Origin: Aliivibrio sifiae | Lineage (GTDB): Bacteria; Pseudomonadota; Gammaproteobacteria; Enterobacterales; Vibrionaceae | NCBI RefSeq assembly: GCF_002954715.1 | Contig: NZ_MSCP01000002.1 | Location: 1,311,569-1,375,568, forward strand | Reading direction: 5' to 3' | DNA: 64,000 nt | In this document: in pieces, positions 28,141 through 36,082 of the stretch | Layout of the letters: every line of letters begins with the position of its first letter | Numbering within the stretch: the stretch's first letter is position 1 | The notes under the pieces: model-generated | Seen by the model: only the letters and a program-made list of their open reading frames with translations | What the model was told of the DNA's origin: nothing | The model's database searches: none | Made by a program: the position numbers and the translations under genes

Positions 28141-28175
28141 ATAATCTTCGTTATCTGTACTAACAACTAGAAAAC

Positions 28176-28204
28176 AAAGGTCGCTTAAATTGGTGACCTT
28201 TTTT
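28176..28204 (+). terminator. Rho-independent terminator after the acetylesterase-like gene
   Basis: AAAGGTC (28176-28182) pairs with GACCTTT (about 28195-28201), with further partial pairing inside the loop and a T tract to 28204. It is placed 85 bases after the stop codon, beyond the tandem repeat. Confidence 0.75.
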
Positions 28205-28215
28205 CTGATACAACA

Positions 28216-28473
28216 TCACCGCAACTGCACATCAATTTTTTGAAAGCACATCTCCCTGGCTTGATTGACTAGATTATCCAATCGCCATATTCTAAGATCT
28301 GCAACCCGACCATGACGCACAGCATAACCAATGCCATTGACTTGAACGATACCAATCAGATGGAATTTATTTGGAAATTCAGTGGATTCTTGAGCAAGAA
28401 TTTTCGTCATGGTTTTGGCTTCAGCTAACCGACGAAACTCCCCATCTTTGACTTGATGAAAGACAATTGACAT
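28216..28473 (-). CDS. Hypothetical 85-residue protein
   Basis: The frame from ATG at 28473 (MSIVFHQVKDGEF) gives an 85-residue basic protein with a mixed sequence (LAEAKTMTKILAQE, IGIVQVNGIGYAVRHG) and no obvious signal or membrane segment. I do not recognise it. It lies downstream of the serine recombinase relic on the same strand, between the two heptamer repeats, and may have been part of the same element. It could also be a truncated remnant. Coding quality looks fair, but no family evidence supports it. Confidence 0.4.
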   Translation of the reverse strand: MSIVFHQVKDGEFRRLAEAKTMTKILAQESTEFPNKFHLIGIVQVNGIGYAVRHGRVADLRIWRLDNLVNQAREMCFQKIDVQLR

Positions 28474-28530
28474 ACATAATGACAATTTATAAATTATATA
28501 TATTAGCTCTAACTACAATTAATTATTATA

Positions 28531-28558
28531 TCAACTTTCAACTTTCAACTTTCAACTT
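28531..28558 (+). repeat. Four-copy tandem heptamer TCAACTT
   Basis: Four perfect copies of TCAACTT (28531-28558), followed by a broken fifth (TCAAAAC). It lies at the 3' end of the recombinase relic. It has the same unit length as the AAATAGC array 390 bases away, but the sequences differ. Confidence 0.95.
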
Positions 28559-28560
28559 TC

Positions 28561-29071
28561 AAAACACTATAAACAGTCGTTCGACTACAACTCAACTCTT
28601 TACTGATCGCGTTCTTATTCATCCCCTCACTCGCAAGCTCTTTAATGCGATTATGAAGCGCTTATTATACCTTCTGCTTTAACGTGTTCTCAGCCCTCAT
28701 TACAGCGCTGTAAGACGCGTTTTCTTTCCATTTCTGCGAAAGCTGGAATAGTGGTATAAATCACTCGCCTACATCAGAATTAATATCGACATTACCGAGA
28801 TCGTGAAATATCAAACCAACACCTTTCGCTGATAAGGTATCGGCAATTTGAAGAGCATTAATGGTATTACGAGCCAAGCACTCCACTTTCATGACATGAA
28901 TAATATCCCCTTCACGAGAGAAATCGATCATCGCATTTAATTGGCGCGCTCTGAATCTTTGCCACTGGCATTTTCTTGGAAGATTTTTTCACAGCCTAAT
29001 CGTTCAAGTTGTTCAACCTGCAAATCGAGAAATTGGTCGCTTGAGCTAACTCTTGCATAACCAATAAGCAT
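28561..29071 (-). pseudogene. Serine recombinase (resolvase/invertase) relic
   Basis: On the minus strand an ATG at 29071 opens [13 protein letters not shown], the resolvase N-terminus with the catalytic Ser. It continues to [14 protein letters not shown], then shifts frame. Later pieces read AMIDFSREGDIIHVMK, DTLSAKGVGLIFHDLG, a stop, then PAFAEMERKRVLQRC, and finally an HTH-like NRIKELASEGMNKNAISKELS. The catalytic-arginine region reads VECLARN rather than the usual DRLGRN-like form. Several frame breaks and stops show it is dead. The family is the Tn3 resolvase/Hin invertase type. Bounds are approximate. Confidence 0.75.
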
Positions 29072-29216
29072 AAATATCATCTAAAGGTGTTCAGTAAGAT
29101 TCTATTTATATTATGGTCATGTTTTTTATTAAGCTGTAGGACTTAATGAACAGTTTGAAAGCAGGATTTAATGGCGCATAAAAACCGGAGTACATATTTC
29201 GAACTGAGGATGAAAC

Positions 29217-29418
29217 ATAAATTATTACTATAGTCATGCAGAGGCTTTTTTCTATGATACTCTTGATATAGAGCCAATTTATCAACCATTTTTACGGTAT
29301 TTCAAAAGTAGAACCATCTTTAGTACTAACAAGGTTTGCAAGAAAAAATTCGGAGGTTGAAATCATCGAAAGCACAATTCAAAACCTACAATTGTCGTAT
29401 CAATTTGACGGTATCTAG
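29217..29418 (+). pseudogene. Frameshifted coding relic of unknown identity
   Basis: Two adjacent frames read as protein: NYYYSHAEAFFYDTLDIEP and on to QPFLRYFK, then, after a frame change near 29304, VEPSLVLTRFARKNSEVEI and on to QLSYQFDGI, ending at TAG 29416. The text looks like genuine coding sequence with one indel, but I do not recognise the family and no start is visible. It lies in the same decayed stretch as the recombinase relic. Confidence 0.3.
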
Positions 29419-29583
29419 ACTTGTTCATCTTTACTTCACGTACCATCATAGAGTATTGGATTACGGGAGATCAGAGAAAAGACGAATGGTTGAATGTAAT
29501 TATGACTAGTTATACTGTGCTAATTATACAATCGATACAATGAATATACATAAGCCGAACGAAATTAGAGCTCTAGCAGACTT

Positions 29584-29799
29584 ATGAATAAAAAACTTGT
29601 CAGCATAACAATGGAATTATGTTTTCTACAGATGTACCAAATGCAATTAATCTTAGGTTTAGCGGCATATTCAGATATGAACGAAGGTACTTTAGATAAT
29701 CTCAATTTCCTATTAAAAAATTTCAGTGAGAAAGAATACAAAGATGACCAAAATAATATAATAAAATGGTTCAAAAAGTATACCGAAGTACTCATATAA
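29584..29799 (+). CDS. Hypothetical small protein (71 residues)
   Basis: The 71-residue frame reads MNKKLVSITMELCFLQMYQ, then LGLAAYSDMNEGTLDNLN and a charged C-terminus. No clear ribosome site is seen. A terminator-like hairpin follows at 29881-29907. It could be a real small gene or a remnant; the opposite strand is also open over the same stretch. I do not recognise it. Confidence 0.3.
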   Translation: MNKKLVSITMELCFLQMYQMQLILGLAAYSDMNEGTLDNLNFLLKNFSEKEYKDDQNNIIKWFKKYTEVLI

Positions 29800-29880
29800 T
29801 ATAAAGAGTGTAAGATCCTTAAATTAAAATAAACTTTTAATTTAACCAGTGTATTACGCTGAAATTTAATCTTAGAACAA

Positions 29881-29907
29881 AACCCTTAAAAAGGTTAAGG
29901 TTTTTTT
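29881..29907 (+). terminator. Terminator-like hairpin upstream of the YeiH-like gene
   Basis: AACC(C)TTAA at 29881-29889 pairs with TTAAGGTT at 29895-29902, with a bulged C and a five-base loop, followed by T to 29907. It fits a plus-strand terminator for whatever is transcribed from 29584. Confidence 0.55.
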
Positions 29908-29989
29908 AACTCTATATATGGAATTATTAAACTTACTAAACCTAAGAAAAGTGATATCTTTTACTTTCCTGTGCCTAAGAATAATAAAC

Positions 29990-30931
29990 ATGACTTATAA
30001 TAAACAACACTTACAACATTACTTTCCTTTTTATCTTGCTGCCCTACTAACATTAACCCCTTGGGTTAGTTCTCCTACCGCTTTAGTTATGGGTTTTGCT
30101 CTGGCAAGTTTTGGTTTTGTACCCACGACCTTTGCATTGGGAAAAGTCACTAAAAAACTGTTAGCTTACTCTATTATTGGTTTAGGATTTGGCATTCAGC
30201 TGAATGAAGCAATAGAAGCAACCTCAAATGGGATTGGTATTATTTTATCAACGATTGTTGGTACATTAGTTCTGGGTTGGCTGCTCGCTCGACTCATGAA
30301 ACTTGATAAAGTGACTGGGCATTTGATCGCATCTGGTACTGCGATTTGTGGCGGTAGCGCTATTGCTGCAGTTGCCCCTGCGATTAATGCCGATGAAGAA
30401 TCTACAGGCCTTGCTCTGGCTACTGTATTTGTATTGAACTCAATTGCACTCTTTATTTTCCCTGTCATTGGACATGCATTAGAGCTAAGCCAACACGCCT
30501 TTGGTACTTGGGCAGCTATTGCGATTCACGATACTTCATCCGTGGTTGGTGCCGCCTCAGCATACGGCGAAGAAGCGTTAAAAACCGCAACAACGCTTAA
30601 ATTAGCACGTGCATTATGGATTGTTCCTGTTGCCTTTATTAGTGCTCTACTTTTTCGTAGCAACAGTAAAAAAATCACGATCCCTTACTTCATCCTCTTT
30701 TACTGTTTAGCAATTCTAATCAACGATAACCTGCCACAATTCCAAATGGTTTATAACGGTATTTTTGATATATCAAAAAAACTATTAGTACTGTGCCTCT
30801 TCTTTATTGGTTGTGGGATTTCCATTGATAAAATCAAATCAGCAGGAGCTAAACCGTTGATCTTCGGTGTACTTCTTTGGGTTGTTATCTCTACAACCTC
30901 TTTGCTTTATATCATGAACTATATTCAATAG
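29990..30931 (+). CDS. YeiH-type putative sulfate exporter family membrane protein
   Basis: The 313-residue polytopic protein has about ten hydrophobic segments. The family signature is [21 protein letters not shown] (about residues 105-125) and the repeat-related [17 protein letters not shown] (about 180-196), typical of the YeiH/UPF0324 (PSE) family of inner-membrane proteins. The substrate of the family is not securely established. The ATG at 29990 (MTYNKQHLQ) is chosen over an in-frame start at 29918, because homologues begin with a short polar leader. Downstream is an unrelated membrane protein gene. Confidence 0.85.
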   Translation: MTYNKQHLQHYFPFYLAALLTLTPWVSSPTALVMGFALASFGFVPTTFALGKVTKKLLAYSIIGLGFGIQLNEAIEATSNGIGIILSTIVGTLVLGWLLARLMKLDKVTGHLIASGTAICGGSAIAAVAPAINADEESTGLALATVFVLNSIALFIFPVIGHALELSQHAFGTWAAIAIHDTSSVVGAASAYGEEALKTATTLKLARALWIVPVAFISALLFRSNSKKITIPYFILFYCLAILINDNLPQFQMVYNGIFDISKKLLVLCLFFIGCGISIDKIKSAGAKPLIFGVLLWVVISTTSLLYIMNYIQ

Positions 30932-31047
30932 AAACTTACAGAATGGCAACTCGCGTTTATGGAATCCTATTTTTAATAAATGAGTACATACTATGCTACT
31001 GAACTACCCTATAATGATAAATTAGTTAATAAGTATTAGAGGTAGCC

Positions 31048-31686
31048 ATGATGTTTTCTTATTCAAAATCCGCTGACATAAAAAAAATCCAAAAAGGACT
31101 ATTACAGTTTTTTATTCAATGTCTTGTTGTTGCTGTTGCCTACTTAGTCATCCGTACTGACATTATTGTTTTAAAGAATGAGCTTAGTGAAAATTCATTA
31201 ACTGAATATTACCAACAGATCTTATTACTTATTGTTGCTTTTTCTTTTAGCTACATCGCTATAACCAATAAAGAAGCACGCTCTTTTTCAATTCTTATCA
31301 TTGGGTTTTTTAGTTGTATGTGCATAAGAGAGAGTGATGGTGTTCTTGATGAGGTTTATCATGGTTTTTGGCTAGTTCCGGCTCTAATCGTTACTTTTAC
31401 GTGCATTTACTTTGCATTAAAAGATAAGAAAGGTCTTCTATCTACCGCGGCTCGATTTTTCGATAGCCGTTATTTCTACACGTTAAGTTGCGCCTTAGTT
31501 ATTGTTCTGGTGTTTTCTAGATTAGCTGGCATGGGTTATCTGTGGCAAACGTTACTTGATGATCACTACATTCGTACAATAAAAAAACTAGCAGAAGAAG
31601 GAACTGAACTACTAGGTTATTCTCTGCTCGCTTATAGCGCACTAGGCTTTGGTATTGAAGTTCATCGCCTTAATAAAAATTCATAA
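31048..31686 (+). CDS. Uncharacterised integral membrane protein
   Basis: The 212-residue protein has about five to six hydrophobic helices (roughly 19-36, 57-75, 79-96, 106-125, 143-163) and a short polar end. No family motif is recognised. TEYYQQILL and the GMGYLWQTLL-DDHY region have no obvious catalytic signature. It follows the YeiH-like gene by about 115 bases and ends near a bidirectional hairpin. Sequence alone gives no function. Confidence 0.65.
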   Translation: MMFSYSKSADIKKIQKGLLQFFIQCLVVAVAYLVIRTDIIVLKNELSENSLTEYYQQILLLIVAFSFSYIAITNKEARSFSILIIGFFSCMCIRESDGVLDEVYHGFWLVPALIVTFTCIYFALKDKKGLLSTAARFFDSRYFYTLSCALVIVLVFSRLAGMGYLWQTLLDDHYIRTIKKLAEEGTELLGYSLLAYSALGFGIEVHRLNKNS

Positions 31687-31693
31687 TTTTATC

Positions 31694-31719
31694 TAGCTAA
31701 CGGCAATCGTCGTTAGCTA
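31694..31719. terminator. Bidirectional hairpin between convergent genes
   Basis: A perfect nine-base stem (TAGCTAACG at 31694-31702 with CGTTAGCTA at 31711-31719) has an eight-base loop. It lies directly between the stop of the membrane protein (31686) and the stop of the small minus-strand gene (31721). The flanking T tracts are weak. Confidence 0.6.
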
Positions 31720-31720
31720 A

Positions 31721-31870
31721 TTATTCATTCAATGCCTCTGCTTTCATCGCAAAATAACGGATCATTTTAACAAGATCTGACTTACTTATTTCTTTTAACG
31801 TTAATGCGACTTCTACATCTTTTTTTATCGTCTTGAGCAACACTTGCTTTCTCAAACTTTCACTTTGCAT
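31721..31870 (-). CDS. Small protein of 49 residues (short gene)
   Basis: ATG at 31870 is preceded by GGAG at the ideal distance of six bases. The frame reads MQSESLRKQVLLKTIKKDVE and continues KEISKSDLVKMIRYFAMKAEALNE to TAA at 31721. It is basic at the start and predicted mainly helical, without a membrane segment. It ends at a convergent hairpin shared with the membrane protein gene. The family is unknown to me. The ribosome site, convergent terminator and amphipathic pattern support a real gene. Confidence 0.6.
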   Translation of the reverse strand: MQSESLRKQVLLKTIKKDVEVALTLKEISKSDLVKMIRYFAMKAEALNE

Positions 31871-32038
31871 ACTGAACTCCGAACATTAACATGCTCATTT
31901 AACCGCTAGAATGTGTGCTAAGTATAAAAAGTAATAAATACAATTTATGTAGGACATATCCTAAAAATGAATGGCACAAGTCTATAGCTTTAACGAAGCA
32001 TTCCAATAGCATATTAAAAGGTTAATAAATTCAATGTG

Positions 32039-32704
32039 CTAAAATAGCAACATAGAATTCCTTAATCTTAAATACAAGTCACTAACTCCATTCATTCCTT
32101 TAGAGTTCTCTTCTATTCTTTGATAATGAGAAATCGCTTTTTGCAAATACTCTTGATGATTTACATCTGACAAATCCCACATTTCAGAACCGATATTAGT
32201 CAGAGGGATAGCCGCTTGATTACTGACATGAATAATTTCATAAAAGCGTTTATTTTCTTTAATTAACGTTTCTGAGACTAAACCAAAACCCATATCAATT
32301 AACTCAGTTCTCACTTTGTAATGATGCAATACAGGGCACAAGATAAACTCTAACTCGGAATCTTGATTACATAATTGAATGGATCGAACTAATTCAATTA
32401 ATAAATCCCCCCCGACTCCGGCGATAATAATCAGATTTTTTTTATCTGAGACAATAGGCAAATTTGCCACATCCATGCAGTGCACTTGCCATTGAGAACT
32501 GACATTTGAGGCATGTTTTTGCAACTGAGACTCGAGTTCAATCATCAATCCATCCACGACGTCAACAAAGTGGATCACACTTTTTGGTTGTGAAGCCAAT
32601 AAGGCAGTGCCTAACTGACCATGATCACAGCAGCAATCCCAAATATGATCATAGTGCTTGGTAACTTTATTTTTAATAGTATCTAAACGAGAACTTAATT
32701 TCAT
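32039..32704 (-). CDS. trmK: TrmK-like tRNA (adenine-N1)-methyltransferase
   Basis: The 221-residue SAM-dependent methyltransferase of COG2384 opens KLSSRLDTIKNKV. Motif I is IWDCCCDHGQLG, and the catalytic/SAM region is LIIIAGVGGDLLIELV, followed by LCPVLHHYKVRTELID. This matches remembered TrmK proteins of Gram-positives, which methylate A22 of tRNA; the corresponding E. coli gene is absent. The reaction on tRNA is inferred from the family, and the Vibrio substrate is not certain. Single gene, with a divergent phosphatase gene about 100 bases away. Confidence 0.75.
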   Translation of the reverse strand: MKLSSRLDTIKNKVTKHYDHIWDCCCDHGQLGTALLASQPKSVIHFVDVVDGLMIELESQLQKHASNVSSQWQVHCMDVANLPIVSDKKNLIIIAGVGGDLLIELVRSIQLCNQDSELEFILCPVLHHYKVRTELIDMGFGLVSETLIKENKRFYEIIHVSNQAAIPLTNIGSEMWDLSDVNHQEYLQKAISHYQRIEENSKGMNGVSDLYLRLRNSMLLF

Positions 32705-32804
32705 GGTTCAATATCGGTAGTGAAAATCAGGCACAGTATATAGTATTTTTTTCACAAAAATCAGGTAAGCTACCTCAAGATAATTTAACCAAATGGTAAG
32801 TACT

Positions 32805-33614
32805 ATGTATAAACTGATCGCATTGGATATGGATGGCACTCTGCTTAATTCTGATAAGCAAATCTCAGCCGAAAACAAAACCGCTATTGCAGCTGCTCGT
32901 GAAAAAGGGGTAGTCGTCGTTTTAGCCTCTGGCCGCCCACTAAACGGCATGAAGCCACAACTAGAAGAACTAGGCATGACAACAGAGGACGATTACGTTC
33001 TTAGTTACAATGCATCACTGGTTCAAAAAGTGAAAAGCGAAGAAGTTATCCGTAGCCAAATAATTACAGGTACAGACGCAAAAATCATTGCTAAATTAGC
33101 TAAAGAACTGGGAGTTCACGTCCACGCCTTCTCACAAGAAAAAGGGCTAATTACACCACAATTAAATCATTACACCGAACATGAATCAAGCATCACTGGC
33201 ATGCCAATTACAGTAATTGATTTCGAAGAGTTAGCAGACGACGAACAAGTTATGAAAGCGATGATGATTGATGAACCAGAGCTACTTTCTGCTGCTATTA
33301 AACAATTACCTGTCGCTTTATATGAGCAATTTACCATTGTACAAAGCGCTCCTTTCTTCTTAGAGTTTTTAAACCCAAACAGTAATAAAGGCGTAGGCGT
33401 AAAAGCATTAGCAGACCATCTTGGCATTACTGCTGATGAGGTTATTTGCATGGGTGATGCGGGTAATGATTGGCATATGATTAAGTATGCCGGTCTTGGT
33501 GTTGCTATGGAAAATGCCACTGACGATATAAAAGAAATCGCGAACCACATTACCGTAAGTAATAACGATCATGGTGTAGCAAAAGTAATCGAAGAGTTTG
33601 TATTAAACGTTTAA
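32805..33614 (+). CDS. yidA: YidA-type HAD sugar phosphatase (Cof-like)
   Basis: The 269-residue protein opens MYKLIALDMDGTLLNS, with the HAD nucleophile and acid Asp8/Asp10. Motif II (LASGRP) and motif IV (CMGDAGNDWHMI) are intact, and the Cof cap lies between. Blocks YEQFTIVQSAPFFLE and the end match remembered E. coli YidA closely. Sugar phosphates are its typical substrates in vitro. ATG 32805 is preferred over the in-frame ATG at 32793, because it begins at the conserved residue. It ends at a bidirectional terminator. Confidence 0.85.
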   Translation: MYKLIALDMDGTLLNSDKQISAENKTAIAAAREKGVVVVLASGRPLNGMKPQLEELGMTTEDDYVLSYNASLVQKVKSEEVIRSQIITGTDAKIIAKLAKELGVHVHAFSQEKGLITPQLNHYTEHESSITGMPITVIDFEELADDEQVMKAMMIDEPELLSAAIKQLPVALYEQFTIVQSAPFFLEFLNPNSNKGVGVKALADHLGITADEVICMGDAGNDWHMIKYAGLGVAMENATDDIKEIANHITVSNNDHGVAKVIEEFVLNV

Positions 33615-33639
33615 TTCTAAATAAATAGATTCATAACAA

Positions 33640-33685
33640 AATAAACCCCAGTATAAATTACATATCATATACTGGGGATTTTATT
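33640..33685. terminator. Bidirectional terminator between yidA and MFS genes
   Basis: A perfect ten-base stem (CCCCAGTATA at 33646-33655 with TATACTGGGG at 33668-33677) has A-rich and T-rich flanks on both sides. Confidence 0.85.
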
Positions 33686-33716
33686 TACTATAGGGATCTT
33701 GTCTTAAATCACTAAA

Positions 33717-35015
33717 CTACGCTTCTGATTCAACCAACTTTCCTTCTTGATCATCACCGCTGTTTTTCTTTTTCAGAGAGATAAGGATCAGTGAACATAT
33801 CATACCAAGTACCGCAACAGTTAAGCCAATACCAAAGATCATTTGATATGCTTGAATCGCAGGATAAGTATCAATAATCCAACCATTTAATGCGTATGCC
33901 CAAAACACTGATGCATAAGCAGCAAATGAACCAACACTCATTGCTGAACCACTGTAGTCCTTTGGTACACCCGCTTCAGCTACCGGTGCTAAGATAATTC
34001 CTTTAGCTAAGAAGATACTGAAAGAGAAGCACATTAACAACACCATGTTCATCATTAGCATGCCTTCTGTTTTAGGCAGTGCAATCGTCACACCCAAACA
34101 AATTGCCGTTAAACCCAAAGCAAAAAACATCATTTTAATTGAAGATTTAAATACGAAATCAGCAATAGATCCGGCAACTAAACCAGCAACTACTCCCATT
34201 GCACCTGTATTAATAATACCGAAGATAGCGGCTTGTGCTGTTGATAAACCAAATACGGCTTGTAGGTAAGGCACTGTATAAATTAGCGTAATATAAATCC
34301 AATATACTGTTAGAGAAGTAATCGCAGCTAACCATACTGTTGGCATTTTTAGTACATGAACTAACCCTTTTAATGCTTCTTTGTTTTTGCTCTCACCTTG
34401 CTTAATTTCCATGTGATTATCTGGTACAAATTTCCATACACAGAAAATCATTGGAAGGATAAGTAACGTATAGAAAACAATTGCGCCTTGGAATACAAGG
34501 ATTGAACCACCAACCAACGCCATGATACCAACGATAACAGCATTCATACTCATTTCAGCAGCACGGCGCACTGATTCTAGTAACCCAAACGCCATGCCTT
34601 TGTTTTTATCGCCAGACATTAAGGTAACGCCATTAACGACTGATGGCCAAAAAGCAGCATCCACTAGGCCCCAAATACCGGCAATCACAACCAAAATACT
34701 GAATCCAGGTTCTAAGAAAATGATGGTCATCATACTCAAAAAACGTATCGTCAGGCTGGTAATTAAAATGGATTTTACTGAAAAACGGTTATTGACCCAA
34801 CCTGCTGGTATATAGAAAAACATTGCAGAACCAATTAGGGTAAATAAGATCCCCATTTGGGTGTTGTCTATTTGTAGCACTTCTAAAAGTAAGTTATAAA
34901 ACGTACCTTTAAATGCTTCAAACGCAGAGTAAATGATTTGTCCTGACATCACGACAGAGAAAAAACCAAACAGCTGGTTTCGACTCGTGAAGCCTATTTT
35001 TTCAAACAAGTTCAT
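33717..35015 (-). CDS. MFS transporter (glycerophosphodiester-linked)
   Basis: The 432-residue protein has about twelve hydrophobic segments and a central polar loop (about residues 200-216) between two six-helix halves, the MFS plan. The first loop motif is degenerate (AGWVNNRFSVKS). It lies 38 bases downstream of ugpQ with AAAGGA before its ATG, so the pair is probably cotranscribed. Uptake of glycerophosphodiesters or glycerol phosphate is the likely function by context only; the sequence itself does not decide the substrate. Confidence 0.72.
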   Translation of the reverse strand: MNLFEKIGFTSRNQLFGFFSVVMSGQIIYSAFEAFKGTFYNLLLEVLQIDNTQMGILFTLIGSAMFFYIPAGWVNNRFSVKSILITSLTIRFLSMMTIIFLEPGFSILVVIAGIWGLVDAAFWPSVVNGVTLMSGDKNKGMAFGLLESVRRAAEMSMNAVIVGIMALVGGSILVFQGAIVFYTLLILPMIFCVWKFVPDNHMEIKQGESKNKEALKGLVHVLKMPTVWLAAITSLTVYWIYITLIYTVPYLQAVFGLSTAQAAIFGIINTGAMGVVAGLVAGSIADFVFKSSIKMMFFALGLTAICLGVTIALPKTEGMLMMNMVLLMCFSFSIFLAKGIILAPVAEAGVPKDYSGSAMSVGSFAAYASVFWAYALNGWIIDTYPAIQAYQMIFGIGLTVAVLGMICSLILISLKKKNSGDDQEGKLVESEA

Positions 35016-35053
35016 AGTGGTAATCCTTTCACGTTATTGTTTTAATTATTATA

Positions 35054-35791
35054 TTAAGCTTTATATTTCGATGGGAATTTATGTGCGATATCAGTACAGA
35101 TACCATCAACACCCCAATTAAATAACTCGTTTGCACGAGCCAAATCATTTACCGTCCACACATTTACTTTAATTCCTGACGCTTTAAATTTATTTACCAT
35201 TTCACGAGTTAAGCCCTTCTCTTCAGGGTGAATGTAATCGGCTTGACACCATTCAATGATTGAGTTCCAATCATCCCATAAGTTATGACTTTCAAACAAA
35301 CAAGCAACTTTACTTTCAGGGCTTTTACGTTTGAATTCAGACAATACTAAGTGGTTAAAACTTGAAATAATAAGCTCACGTTCAGGGTTTAACTCTTTAA
35401 GTGCCATGATCAAATTATCGATCAATAAATGACTTAATTTAGCACTTGCCGAACACGATTTAATTTCAATATTTAAATTCAATTCTTTTTCGTTCGCTAA
35501 TTTGATCAATTGTTGAACAGTTGGTAAACGCTCATCAATATAATCATCACTAAACCAACTTCCAGCATCAATAGAGTTCAAATCGGCGTGGCTAATATCA
35601 CACAATCGGCCACTTTTATCTGTACAGCGATCTAACGTATCGTCATGAGAAATAATCACCGTGCCATCTTGTAGAATATCAACATCACATTCAAACCATT
35701 GAACACCATGGTCTTTACATAATGAGAAAGCAGAAAGCGTATTTTCGGGAGCCAGAGAAGACATACCACGATGAGCTATTAATGTTTTCAT
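35054..35791 (-). CDS. ugpQ: Glycerophosphodiester phosphodiesterase
   Basis: The 245-residue TIM-barrel enzyme has the GDPD motif: His6/Arg7 (IAHRG), Glu16 (PENT), Glu34 in WFECDVD and His49 in ISHDDTLDR. The closing pair is VNVWTVND and GVDGICTD. It hydrolyses glycerophosphodiesters to glycerol 3-phosphate and an alcohol. There is no signal peptide, so it is cytoplasmic, which matches an import partner (the MFS gene next door). An operator-like palindrome lies about 90 bases before its ATG. Confidence 0.9.
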   Translation of the reverse strand: MKTLIAHRGMSSLAPENTLSAFSLCKDHGVQWFECDVDILQDGTVIISHDDTLDRCTDKSGRLCDISHADLNSIDAGSWFSDDYIDERLPTVQQLIKLANEKELNLNIEIKSCSASAKLSHLLIDNLIMALKELNPERELIISSFNHLVLSEFKRKSPESKVACLFESHNLWDDWNSIIEWCQADYIHPEEKGLTREMVNKFKASGIKVNVWTVNDLARANELFNWGVDGICTDIAHKFPSKYKA

Positions 35792-35878
35792 TGTTAACCT
35801 ATTTTACGTGTTAGAAGATGTGAAGGATGATAACGCTTAGATCATTTCATAAATGTGACAAGAACAGATAAAATGAGC

Positions 35879-35894
35879 ATTCGAACGTTCGAAT
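35879..35894. promoter_or_regulatory. 16-base perfect palindrome upstream of ugpQ
   Basis: ATTCGAACGTTCGAAT is its own reverse complement. Its centre is about 95 bases upstream of the ugpQ ATG and 190 bases beyond the end of the kinase relic. The TTCG/CGAA pattern resembles DeoR-type regulators of glycerol phosphate genes, but that is a loose comparison. It is a candidate operator for the ugpQ-MFS unit. Confidence 0.5.
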
Positions 35895-36082
35895 AGGAAC
35901 TTATTTCATTTTTTGCCTATGGGTTAACAATATTAATATCATTAACTTTAATTTTTTCGATATTAAAGAGAGCAGAAATCAAACAAGTTACCACCCTTCA
36001 GAATTTATCTTCTTAAATTACAATTAATAACTGAATAAATAACAATAAATACATCGAGATTATTTATGTATTGAAATGGCAA

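Noticed and set aside
28078-28558. CRISPR-like array from the two heptamer repeats
   Set aside because: Units are seven bases in direct tandem with no spacers, and no cas genes are present.
28467-28682. Plus-strand 71-residue frame over the heptamer and the recombinase end
   Set aside because: It is composed of repeat translation (QLSTFNFQ) and is opposite the recombinase relic; no ribosome site.
29565-29795. Minus-strand 76-residue frame opposite the small plus-strand frame
   Set aside because: It is the antisense of the 29584-29799 frame, with an Ile/Phe/Ser-rich text typical of antisense of AT-rich DNA and no ribosome site.
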